Below, one piece after another: positions 45,880 through 56,774 of a stretch of DNA of 64,000 bases. The stretch is from Kuschelorhynchus macadamiae (taxonomy: Eukaryota; Arthropoda; Insecta; Coleoptera; Curculionidae): NCBI GenBank assembly GCA_030620095.1, contig JAUTXW010002382.1, forward strand, positions 1-64,000, given 5' to 3'. The position numbers and the translations under genes are program-made. The notes below the pieces were generated by a model. The model did no database searches. It saw only the letters and a list, made by a program, of their open reading frames with translations, and was not told where the DNA came from. Position 1 is the stretch's first letter; each line of letters opens with the position of its first letter.

Positions 45880-46501
45880 CCAATCTGAACACGATCATTG
45901 GGTAAGCAGCTTCTCTAAATTAGAACAAATCCACGGTTCATCACCTTATTCGCAAATATTTATACTTTCACCCATACAAAATTGTTGTTGTACATGAAAC
46001 CCGATGAAACAGCTCGAATTCTACAGGACAATAAAAAATGGTTTCAGGAGTTTCAATAACATATGGATCTCCAATGAACTGTCCTTTGGGCTGCAATATC
46101 AAGTCAGCGAATTATCAGCTCATACCGTTTTGAGATTAACCGTGGTCGCTCTCACTCCTATAATTTCGATCGATACTGCCATATAATCTGGATTTTTTCG
46201 CTCCAGAAATGCAAAAGCAGATTGGTTACAACCGCAACACATTTTTCCATCAAGATGGAGCAACTTCCTACGTCACAAATGACTCGTTAGCTGCTCTTCA
46301 TGATTTATTCCTTGAAAGCCACCTAATTTTTTCTTACGGGTCTACTTTACTTTAAGTTGCCAACCCATTGGTTTAAAGCAAAGAATCACGGATGAAATCA
46401 ATTCTATTCCGAGGGTGATGCTCGAGCAAGTGATTAAAAATGTTAGTTCCAAGCTACATGAGTGTGAAGAAGCTGATGATGCCCATGGTTGTGTTTCATA
46501 A
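45880..46501 (+). pseudogene. Mariner-like transposase, decayed and internally deleted
   Basis: Readable blocks in MLE order: HPYKIVVVHE (about 45967-45996), then FYRTIKNGFRSFNNIWISNE (about 46018-46075), a TVVALTP region, FFAPEMQKQIGYNRN-type sequence, FHQDGATSHVTNDSLAALHD with the second Asp (about 46244-46305), and the tail QRITDEINSIPRVMLEQVIK to TAA 46501. The SPDL..D block is missing between GLK and QRIT, so the third catalytic Asp is gone. Upstream N-terminal codons are too eroded to define. Confidence 0.75.
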
Positions 46502-46599
46502 ATAAAAATTTAAAACTGCTATTTAATTTAACGGATTTGACTTATTCTGGTGTTTTAGTTTTAAGAAACAAAAACGAAAAACATTCTGAGACACCTTTT

Positions 46600-46850
46600 A
46601 TTATGAAATTTGAGTTTAAAATAAATATTTAGTCATAGCAGCTTACAATGGCATTTTATTATACGAAAACGAATTTTCTTCTCTGAATTCTCTGGTTAAT
46701 AGGGCGATAAAATCCTAAGATGAACTCCAGCTCATAAAAAAACAAAGCCGGTGTCTTTATAAATAACTTGGCACATAAAAATAACATTTTAAATGCAAAT
46801 TTATATCCCTGCCAAATTTATTTTCACAATATTTTTGAGGGGATTGATAT
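46600..46850 (+). repeat. Partial copy of the 59-62 kb repeat block
   Basis: Shares CTTTATAAATAWCTTRSCRC, CATAAAAAYAACATTWTAAA and GCAAATTTATWYCCCTG with 59560-59610 and 61595-61645. No coding content. Confidence 0.6.
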
Positions 46851-47230
46851 CAAACAATATATTTTTTATTGCCAATGCCAAAAAAAGTGGAAAGCTTTTT
46901 CCCGACTGCAGGTATGTGTTTAACAATCATGGATGTATGTAAGTGCATATGTATGTATCCAATGCTTGTTATTACCTACACTCTAAACACCTGGATCCAT
47001 TTTCATAAGTGAGATATCAAAAGATTTGTCTTTATCTCGCATGTATTCTTAACTATTCTTTTTTGTTTTTTAAAATATCACTTAAAAATTTTGTTGCCCT
47101 ATGAGACACTATTTGAAAACTTTTAACCAGTGCCTGATGTTTTTGTTTACTTTTCCGATAAAGCATAAAATTCTCTAATTGTCAGTTTTTAGATTTTTCA
47201 AATAGGATAAATTCTCGGTTACCGCACGTA
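46851..47230. other. No gene recognised
   Basis: Non-coding gap between a repeat fragment and DDE transposon copy 2. Confidence 0.3.
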
Positions 47231-48015
47231 TAGTCGAATGCGATCTTATCTTGCGGGTCCAAGGGTCACCAACATTATGAATCAAATCAGAAAACACAGT
47301 GAATACCAAAATGTTGTGTGATTCTTTTATCGAGCTATTAAATCTCGATGGGCTATTTACAAATACACAGGGAGAAAGAAAATAGTTTTTTTTTATTATA
47401 TTACGCAATATTACTAAGATAGCCACTTAATATTATTTTATATATTAAATGCCGAGGGACTAAATAAGAAAATTCGCTAAATAGGTATTTGGTTAAAATT
47501 TTTTGGTTGGCAAAAACAAAAATACACAAAATGGCAAGCGTCCTAATAAAGTCGGAAGGCGGTTCGAATCAGTGGAACAATCAGGATATGTTCTGTTTAT
47601 ACAGCCACTTAATGAAAGTGAGATTTTTTTATCAATCACCAAAAATTATGAGCCCCGCTTGACCTAAAAATCTAACCACTTATACAGTGTCATTTATTTA
47701 AATGCGGGCCACCCCTGTGCAAAAAAAACTTGTTTTTATTTATATTGTGATAAGAAAAAAAATTTATTTTGCAAAAATATTATACACTTTTGTTAAAAAC
47801 ACAAGATAATTAGTCATTAATTCCCTCGTGAGATTTTTTCAGATCTTTACGTTTAAGGGTCCCTAGATGCCGTAAAGCATGTTTTCTCAATTCCGTCTGT
47901 CTGTAGGTATGTCTGTCCGCCAGTCTGTCTCTTCGCGGCATAGCTAAAAAACTACTTATCCGATTTCTTCAAATTTCAGTCTAAAATTAAGGGCCATGCA
48001 TGCGAAAAATACAGG

Positions 48016-48189
<174 letters not shown>

Positions 48190-49439
48190 CCTGCTGGACA
48201 CTCGAACTGCATAACGTAATTTTTTGGGGTATTTTTAACGTTCGATATTTCAAAAACGGTAAGCTAAATTGAAATGCGGTTTTGGACGTCAGCTTACTCA
48301 AGGTATGTAGATTACAAACTCGACTGGTGGATCGCCAGATATGATGGGAAAAGGTTTGTACAGGGTGTAAACTAAAACATTTAACGATATTTTTTACAAA
48401 ACAATATTTTATTTATTGTCATATACACCAAAATAATCTATGATTAGATACAAAAAAACAATTTCTTCCGTTTTTTGAAATTGCCATTTTTTCGGAATAT
48501 ACAGGGGATTTTCAAAAATTTGTACATGGGTTCACAAACAAAATCCCAACTCACTAGTGATAACGCAAATCAAGCTCACTGTGGTATTGTTTTCATTATT
48601 TATGACACTGCTATTAGGAAAAAATACAATAATATTATACAGGGGTCTAAAAAGGCTTACAGTTGATTTAATTATTAAAATTTCATGATTTTGCACATTT
48701 TTATGCATTGAACATTGAAAACTAAAGAAAGTATAATAAAACGTAAAAATTTTCAATCCCGTTAGTTGATTTACATAAATTAGAGTATTTTACCGAAACG
48801 GTTTTTTAAATTCCATCCTAACCTCACTTCCAAAGAAATTAGCGGTGCAAATGTATAGCGCTACTTTTCAACAATATTGTAAAGTGTTTTTTGAATATAT
48901 TCGATTTTTTAGAACTGAATGATTATTATAACGAAATTGTAGCATTATTATACCTGGAAAGCAAGTACCAGTAGCGTTTTATAATAATTTCATAATTATA
49001 CCGGGTGGCCAAATAAGCGTGCAATGTACTGTATCTCGGAAACTACTGATTTTAGAAACTTGCTGTAAAATTTTTTTTAACTATAGTGGCCAAATAAATG
49101 CTGGAAAAAATTTTTGAGTTTCTAAGATGACCGCTAGGGGGCGTAACAGCAAATGAAAAATACATAGAAATGCCGATTTTCGCTGGATTTTTTATTATTT
49201 CCGCTAAATTGTAAGATGGAAGGTTTATGGCCTGTGCACCGTCTAATCTTAGTTGGCGTTGTGATAAAAATGTCATGGATTCCATGGATACGACAAAATG
49301 CTTAATTGGATATTCTTCCTTGTTTGTCATTTTGACGTACTGTTTCTTAAACTCATATTTTTACATTTTACTTCGTGATTTTACCTTTTATTGATTTTTA
49401 TTTTGTTTGTTTTTTGTGTATTTAATTCATATCTTCTCG

Positions 49440-50648
49440 ATGCGGAGACTAACTGCTGCCGAAAGGCAAAATGCCCTTAGGCTCTTGGACCAAGGCATGT
49501 CTCAGCAAGAAGTCGCAAATTTATATAATGTGAACCAAAGTCAAATTTCGCGGCTAAAAACAAGATTTGAAAATACGGGAAACGACGCATATCGGCACGG
49601 TGGTGGTTGGATGAGGAAAATTAGAGGAAGGGCAGAAATAAATTTAGTACGTAATACGCGCCAACAAAGAACGAAGTGTTCCAGGAAATTGAACGATGAG
49701 CTGCGTCGTACAGCTGAAGTGCATGTTTCTGATCGTACTGTAAGGAGGACATTAAACAGAAACAATTTGAGGTAAAACTTTATCATAGCAAGCATTAAAT
49801 TTACAAGGTCCAATTTTTATCTACATTTAAAAAAATCTTATTCAAGAAATTCCCAAACCATGAGTAATATGGAAATATCTGTAACATCGAAAGCAATTTA
49901 TTATTACAAATAGAGGTCAACAAGTACGAACTAAAAAATAAAATCAAACAAATTTTTTAGAGCACGACGTAGAGCGAAGTGTCCTCGTTTGCTACCACCT
50001 CATCGTGCAGCACGGTTAGCATGGGCCCAAGAACATCGGGATTGGACCATCAATGAGTGGAGAAACTGTTTTTTTTGCGACGAAACAAGGTTCAACCTCA
50101 TTCATTCGGATGGTAGAAGTCTTGTTTGGAGAGAGCCGAATGAAAGGTATGACGAGGAAAACATGGCACCTCAAGAAGCCTTTGGAGGCGGAGGCATTAG
50201 AGTTTGGGCGGGGGTAATATACAATGGGAAGTCTGATATTTTCACTACCAGACAAACAGTTAATGCTGTAGTCTATAGGGACGATATCATACTTCCCATT
50301 GTCGTGCCATTTGCCGCAAATTATGGACACGATTTTCTTTTGGTCGACGATAACGCACGGCCTCATCGAGCGCAAATTGTAACGGAGGCTTTGCAGGTCA
50401 ATAATATAAATCGTATGAATTGGCCTGCAAAGTCTCCGGATTTGAATATTATAGAGAATGTGTGGTCGCATTTAAAATTATTAGTGAGATCAAGAGATGT
50501 TGCCCCAGAAACCTTGAACGAGCTGTCCGAAGCCATACAAGAGGAATGGAACAACGTCCCCCTAGATTTCATTAATAATTTAGTGCACAGCATGTCTCGG
50601 AGATGCCGTGAAGTTATTCGTCTGCGAGGAGGGCCAACCAAATATTAA
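49440..50648 (+). CDS. Tc1-type DD34E transposase, apparently intact, two exons
   Basis: Exons 49440-49771 and 49961-50648 join to 1020 nt (339 residues plus stop), the usual Tc1 length, with no stop or shift. Residues about 1-50 form the first helix-turn-helix (ERQNALRLLDQGMSQQEVAN, then SQISRLKTRF). The second DNA-binding half includes SDRTVRRTLNRNNL (about 96-109), followed by the basic RARRRAKCP across the splice. The catalytic domain has FFCDETRFN (first Asp), VWAGVIYNGK, LLVDDNARPHRAQ (second Asp) and SPDLNIIENVWSHLK (Glu), with 34 residues between second Asp and Glu: a DD34E protein that cleaves at its own element ends and inserts at TA. The ATG at 49440 is preferred to the in-frame one at 49407 because MRRLTAAERQ is the conserved start. 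Only member in this window that looks functional. Confidence 0.9.
49772..49960 (+). other. 189-nt intron in the Tc1 transposase
   Basis: Donor GAG|GTAAAACTT and acceptor AAATTTTTTAG|AGC. Removing it joins NNL-R with ARRRAKCPRLLPPHRAARLA in frame; retaining it gives a stop immediately after NNLR (AGG TAA). The interval is AT-rich, unlike the exons. Confidence 0.85.
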
Positions 50649-51024
50649 CATGGTTACGTTTCTTTTCTTTCTTCTCCTTTCTCTTATCCCAATCCTACAG
50701 GGGTTATTTTTTGTTTTTTTAAGGTGTCTAAAAATGTGCCATCGTAGTTAGGTACACTCAAACTATCCAGGGTTTTTCACATCTGATAGTACTGTACAAG
50801 GAGGTACCAAGAATGTTATCACGAGTATCAAATACCTCCATTGGTACCGACTTTCATGACCATCAGATTTTGTTTCCTATTCTAAACTTTTTCTTCGCTG
50901 TAGTTGAATTAGGTTAACAAATAATTGTTTATTATATTTTAGAATTTTAGTGTTGAATACAGGTATACTATACTATACCTGTGGGTATTATAATATTGAG
51001 TGGAATCCAATATGTTACAATATA

Positions 51025-51340
51025 CAGGGTATTGAAAGATGCTTAGTTGGGTTATGGATCAAGTTATAAATGCAAGCTATAGTCCTGTCGATGTTTCGTT
51101 TTATTTTCAAGACACTATAAGATCTTCAAAATTGTTGTAACATTTTAAAAACCTTATATAATTAATTTAAAAGTAATCCAGGTGCGATTACTACCTTGGT
51201 TACTACACTAATTATTATTAACGTCTTTGAATGTCCTGAAGATCCCTTAAAATAAAGCGAAACGTAGACAGGTATCTAACAGCTTTCATTTATAACTCGG
51301 TCCTACATACCTCAAGTAAGCACCTTTCATAAATTCTCTT
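51025..51340. repeat. Inverted-repeat MITE of about 310 bp
   Basis: Arms of about 140 bp: GAAAGATGCTTAGTTGGGTT...TCAAGACACTATAAGATCTTC and its approximate complement ending AAGCACCTTTCAT, around a loop near 51150-51190. The left side starts at TACAGGGTATTG. Confidence 0.7.
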
Positions 51341-51371
51341 CGATCGTTGAAGGAATAAAAATATTATTTAA

Positions 51372-51531
51372 TATACAGGGTGCTTCATAAAAAATCTAGA
51401 ATTTACCGCTAATTTTTAATTGAAGCGGACCTGATAGAACATGTCTCCTTATGTGAGTAACCAAATTCTTACTAAGACTAAGGTCTGCTGTTTAGTTCGC
51501 CAGAAACCATCACCATGAGACACTCTGTAAA
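51372..51531. mobile_element. 160-bp mariner-type MITE at the inner foot of the right arm
   Basis: Left tip TACAGGGTGCTTCATAAA, right tip complement ACAGAGTGTCTCATGG, TA at each end. It sits at the position of the right arm that mirrors the Tc1 start in the left arm. Confidence 0.65.
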
Positions 51532-52362
51532 ACTACGAAATTCCTATAAAACGCTACTGGTACCTGTTTTATAGGTATAATAATGCTAGAATTTCGTTAT
51601 AATAATTATTCAGTTCTAAAAAGTCAAATGGATTTAAAAAACACTCTACAATATTGTCAAAAAGCAACACTGTCCATTTGTGCCGCTACTTTCTCCCAAA
51701 GTGAGGTTAGGATGGAATATAAAAAACCGTTTCGGTGAAAGACTCTAATTTATGTAAATCAAGTAACGAGATTGAAAATTTTTACGTTTTATTATACTTT
51801 CTGTAGTTTTCAATGTTCAAAGCATAAAAATATGCAAAAACATGATATTTTAGGAATGAAATCAACTGTAAGCTTTTTTAGACTCCTGTATATTATAATT
51901 GTATTTTTTCCTGATGGCAGTATTGTAAATAATGAGAATAATACAACAATCAGTTTGATGTGAGCTATCACTGGTGAGTTAGGATTTTTTTTTGTAAAAC
52001 CATCTACAACTTTTTGAAAATCCCCTGTATATTCCGAAAAAAATGGCAATTTCAAAAAACGGGAGAAATTGTTTTTTTATATCTAATCATAGATTATTTT
52101 GGTGTATATGACAATAAATAAAATATTGTTTTGTAAAAAATATCGTTAAATAAAATTTGGAAAAAAATGCAGAGTTTTAGTTTACACCCTGTACAAACCT
52201 TTTCCCATCATATCTGGCGATCCACCAGTCGAGTTTGTAATCTACACACCTTGAGTAAGCTGACGTCGAAAACCGCATTTCAATTTAGCTTACCGTTTTT
52301 GAAATATCGAACGTTAAAAATACCCCAAAAAATTACGTTATGCAGTTCGAGTGTCCAGCAGG

Positions 52363-52366
<4 letters not shown>

Positions 52367-52421
<55 letters not shown>
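52367..52421. repeat. (TA)n microsatellite, right of the foldback insertion
   Basis: Pure TA; continuation of the tract split by the insertion. Confidence 0.97.
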
Positions 52422-52422
<1 letters not shown>

Positions 52423-52649
52423 CGTGTATTTTTCATTAGACCCGAGTTTCTGGTAAAGCGATTTTACCGATTTTTATATATCAAATTTTGTCTTATAATT
52501 AATAAAAAAAATTATTTATTTTAAACACGCTTTAAAATTAGAACAAGTATTCTATAATTCCTTATTTATTGCCTACAAAATTACAAATGTACTAAAAAAG
52601 TAAGCAAAAAAATGGTGTCAAATCTAATAAAAAAAAAATTAAATTAAAA

Positions 52650-52880
52650 TTAACTGGCTAATATCCAGGAGCCAGTGGCAAAAGCTCTGGGAATCGGTAT
52701 AAGGAATGTACAGAAACTTGTGCATGAAAAGAAACATAATTTACTTCCGAAGAAGATTAAGAAATGTACACGAAAAAATCCAAAGGCAAAAGACTTAAGT
52801 TATAATGAAAAAATGGATATTCATAATGCAATTTATGATTTATACACGTCAAAGACTAATATAATCCTTCAGAAACTTTT
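52650..52880 (+). pseudogene. Inverted fragment of the DDE transposase N-terminus, copy 2
   Basis: Encodes LANIQEPVAKALGIGIRNVQ, a KKHNLLPKKIKKCTRK segment and NAIYDLYTSKTNI on the plus strand, all blocks of the minus-strand transposase that ends next to it. Open here, whereas the same fragment in copy 1 has a stop (TAG for TAT) and other changes. Confidence 0.75.
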
Positions 52881-52899
52881 TAATAATATAGGCTTAAAA

Positions 52900-54139
52900 A
52901 TATCATCATCACTTAAAAAAACCTCATCTTCTGAGTCGTCCTCAAATGGCGCAATGATCATTGGTACTACTTTGACATCTAGAACTCGTTCTCGATTCCA
53001 CTAATCCCATATTAATTTCTCCGTATATTCCACAGATTTCTTCCAGTACTCCGGCGTAATATAATTTAATGAATCTTGCCAAAGAATTTGGACTTCATCT
53101 GATGTAAGATCATCGTTCACGTGTTTTCCGTAATATGATTTTGCCCCAGCCCATATTAATTCTATTGCGTTAAACTGGCAATGGTATGGCGGCAGTCGTA
53201 AAACCTCATGTCCATTTTCCCACAATATTTCATCTACGGCATATATTGTTGGTTTTTTAATAGATTTTGCCATTAACAGAAGTTTTAGTTTCAGCATATT
53301 GGGTAAAGGATTTTGTTTTTCTATTATTGGCCAGTCACAAATATCACTTTTCTTACAGGATGAAGTAGGCTGTTTATTTAAGATTCTTGAATAATAAGAT
53401 GCATTGTCCAGAATGATTTATGATGGGGCATCTAAATTTGAAATCAGTGGTTCTATTAACCACTTTTCAAATAGTTCACAGTTCATATTATCATGGTAGT
53501 CCATACTTTTGGATGTTGAAGAAAACAGTAAACTTGCACCTGGAAAAAATCCTGTTGAAGAACCTGCATGCCAAATGATGAACCGTTTTCCCGTCCCACA
53601 TCCCTTTTTTCTCTTGACACTTTTTACGGACTCGTCCTGCCAAGATTTTGAACCACTTCCATTAGAAAATATCCAAATCTCGTCTAAAATACCACTTTTC
53701 TAAATTTTGAATTAACATTTTCCGTGGTAACTCGCATAAAAATCTTCAATTACAGTCCTTTTTATATCGAAAACCCAACAATTTTATTCGTTTTGACAAC
53801 GATTTTAGTCCAATTTCCAGTATGCCTCGATTTTTTAAAGCTTCTTTTAAAACTTGAAGGGTTATATTAGTTTTTAATATGTATATCGTAAATTGCATTA
53901 CGAACATTCATTTTTACATTGTCATTTAAGTCTTCTGTCTTTGGCTTTTGTCTTGTATATTTCTTAATCTTCTTCGGTAGTGAATTATGCACAGTCCGTA
54001 TACCGATTCCCAGAGCTTTGGCTACTGTCTCCTGGATATTGGCCAATAAATTTTCATTTTCGTAATATTTTATTGGATTTAATACCAATTTTTTCGCTTG
54101 TGGATGCAAAAAACTCCAAAAATGGTTTTCTTTTACTCA
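52900..54139 (-). pseudogene. DDE_3-type transposase, copy 2
   Basis: Starts with a real ATG (MSKRKPF, 54139) and, after a frameshift, HPQAKKLVLNPIKYYENENL and LANIQETVAKALGIGIRTV. The catalytic half has an ILDNASYYS block (second Asp, about 53395-53420), then KSIKKPTIYAVDEILWENGH and EVLRLPPYHCQFNAIELIWA (Glu, about 53150-53180), which retains the 12 residues missing from copy 1. About 81 residues separate second Asp and Glu. Behind LIWD the chain continues NRERVLDVK and an acidic tail (EDDSEDEVF). Stops and shifts between 53300 and 53870 make it inactive. Confidence 0.8.
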
Positions 54140-54373
54140 TTTTGTCACTGACTTCTCAATCTGACTTTGAAGTGACATCGCTCAAAGATTTTGGCAACTG
54201 CTGGTATTTATATGTTTATCCTCTTTTTTCATATAAAAATATCATAGGTCTATCTAATTCATCTTCCGGATTTTATGCGTAGGATATGATTACACGTAAT
54301 AAAAGAAAAACAAACTTAAAAAGTTTGTCGTTGATAAATCGTATGACCCGCACGATAACACTGCTTTTGACTA

Positions 54374-55015
54374 TGGTAACGTAACTAGCATTTTATAATT
54401 TTTTCAGTAGAGCAGAAAAATGAAAATGTTGCCAAATTAAGTAGCTTTCCAGTAAAATACATTCAAGTTGTGTTAATCATTATTTTATATTTAATTGGTC
54501 AAAATTTGAGTATTTTATAGGCTCTATTATGAATGTGCACACTCATTTTTTTTTCAGAAAAAAAAATTAAAAGTTAACCTCTAAGTGATATGTTTTTTTT
54601 AAGATTTTCTGTTACTCCAAAATAATGTTCCCAAAACTAATTAAAAAGCACAATAGAAGAAATTTCGTTTTGTTAAGAAAGTGGCAATTTACATTAACAA
54701 AATAAAAACTCTTAAAGTACGTACTAAAAATAAAACAAACTCGAAAAAGAAAATAAAAAACTTTAAAATTGCCATTATATTCGTCCACTTAACATGTCTG
54801 TTAGTCTCGCTTTATCTAACAGACACTTCTTAAATCTTTGGACAAAGATTTAAAATTCCAAAAGTCTCTGAAACTCATTTATATTACATCTTAAGGGCTT
54901 TTGTTTCTGAGAACCTTATTATAGGGTATAGTTGAGATGAAATAAAAGGATCACCTGAATATTTTAAGGCATAACTTATGGCACTATGAGCGGTATCGTC
55001 CTAGTTTTGGCCATG
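54374..55015. other. No gene recognised
   Basis: AT-rich gap between transposon copy 2 and the RT fragments. Confidence 0.35.
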
Positions 55016-55019
55016 GTTG

Positions 55020-55480
55020 GTTTAAAAAACGACTATATAAAAATTCTCAATTCTCATCGAAATCGTCAAATCATTATTTTATACGTTCATTAGAACTAAG
55101 CTAGAATACGGTTCTATAGAATAGTCTCCATTTCATAAAATCTACGTTGACAGCTGCAATGGTTTAGAACTGATGGGATTTACCCTTATAGAGCTATTCC
55201 TAGTTATCAACTTTTGCGAATATTTCTTATTGCTCCCCTAGAGGTCAGACGTAACTATCTAGCTCAGGTTTTCCTTCTAAACTGGTAAAACATAAAATCA
55301 GCTGCGACTACCTTCTATCAAAAGTAAATTTTAGAATTCTTTCCTCTCATACTGGAATTAGGGACACTTTTTATCTACCTCCCCCCCTAATCGTACGAAT
55401 ATCAATAAGTATTCCACTATAAACAAATCCTGTAGTTTATATAACGAGCACGCTGAAACTTATGATATCTCTTGTAAGAG
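55020..55480 (+). pseudogene. Jockey-type RT C-terminal fragment
   Basis: Readable in successive frames: a LEYGSI-like region, GFTLIELFLVINFC and YRAIPSYQLLRI, LEVRRNYLAQVFLL, ILSSHTGIRDTFYLPPP and NKSCSLYNEHAET. This is the C-terminal part after the RT of insect Jockey-like elements. The adjacent fragment at 55957 carries an overlapping part, so they are two separate copies. Confidence 0.65.
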
Positions 55481-55799
55481 AGACAGTAATAGAAATACGT
55501 TAGTTTTTGTTTTCTTTTTTGTGAACTTATATTCATATTTTTTTACGTCTTCTATGTTTGAGTACACCACTTCATATAGTCTGTTCCCTCCTGAACTGTA
55601 ATTGGGTTAAGTAATTTAGTTATGTTGCCTGTGGTTACAGTGTATATACATAAATAATATACTTAAGGTTACATTCCAACACATAACCAGCATTTACGGT
55701 ATACAACTTTTCATTCAAAAATTAAATTATATGCATTTATCATTAAACAATAGATAAAGTTAAAATCGCGTGTATTTAACATTAAAATATGAGCAATGC

Positions 55800-55956
55800 A
55801 TATTAAATTTTATTTATGAGTAGAGGCATACGGGATACTCTAAAATGTGAACTGCAGGTACTTTATTACTGCTATTAAATCATGTTATATTACTAATTAT
55901 TCCAATTTGCAATATATTTTAGACTGATTAATGAAACAATGGATGAATATAGTTAA
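55800..55956 (+). repeat. Copy of the 60-62.9 kb repeat motif
   Basis: TTAAATTTTATTTATGAG at 55803 and ATCATGTTATATTACTAATT at 55878 followed by CCAATTTGCAATATATTTTAG recur at 60085/60154, 61919/61990 and 62911. Confidence 0.75.
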
Positions 55957-56645
55957 ATGGCATTGGAAAGCATCATTAACTTAAAAAATAAAAATTTTGA
56001 CCTGTCCGCTTGGCCAAATGCTATAAGCAGTTTAAATTATACAAGAATAATTTCTAAAAATATTATGACATTTACAACAAAAATTACTTCAGTTAACTTT
56101 AACTATGTCATCAATGGGGTTACTCTTACCCGTCCAGATGTTTTTACAGACTTGGTGTTGTTTTTGACAAAACACTTCCTCTTGTACCCCATATAACTGA
56201 TTTAGTGTCAAACAAGCTTAGCCTTCTTGGATTTATTTTACGAACTACTCGCGATTCTCAAACTATTCTGCCTGTAAAAATGTTCTGTTTCTCGTTAATA
56301 AGGTCTAAACTGGAATATGCGTTAATAATTTGGTGTATTTTTCATAAAGTACATATTGACTGTATTGAGTCAGTTTAGAAAAAGTTTGTCAAAGCATTGT
56401 GGTTTAGTGCTGACAGAGCTTTTCCCGTTAGAGGTTTTCCTCATGATTAATTGCTGCCAAGGTTTTCGCTTATCGGCTTGGACGAGAGAGGCTTGTGTTT
56501 TTTTCAGCTATTTCTACAAAAACTTATATAAAATACTATTATTTCTGAAGAATTATTGTCAAAGTTAGATTTTCGTGTTCATACTTTAAACTTCCGTAGC
56601 TTTAACCGAGTATATAACAGTTATAACAATCACAAATATTCTTAG
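55957..56645 (+). pseudogene. Jockey-type RT fragment
   Basis: Blocks NFNYVINGVTLTRPDVFTDL then, one frame over, GVVFDKTLPLVPHITDLV, LSLLGFILRTTRDSQTILPV and SLIRSKLEYALIIWC, followed by a KKFVKALWF region. These are the segments just after the YADD motif in non-LTR RTs. Several frameshifts and a TAG within it. An MLE inserted just downstream. Confidence 0.8.
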
Positions 56646-56774
56646 GATATTTTTTATTGTAGCTTGCGCACGATCAAAAGACGTTTTTACCACTAGCTAT
56701 AGCATATAAAAAAAGTAAATAAATAAATAAAATTAAAATAATTTAGGCAAAATTATAAGGAGAAGACCAATATA

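Larger units (their letters stand above)
49002..50700 (+). mobile_element. Tc1-type unit at the inner foot of the left arm
   Basis: Begins right after TA with CCGGGTGGCCAAATAAGCGT, a plausible 5' terminus whose first 150 bp recur at 2262-2402, and carries the transposase. The complementary 3' terminus (GCTTATTTGGCCACCCGG) was looked for up to 51540 and not found, so this unit lacks a visible partner end. Confidence 0.7.

Noticed and set aside
50016..50641. Long open frames antisense to the Tc1 transposase
   Set aside because: They are shadows of a well-supported gene on the plus strand.
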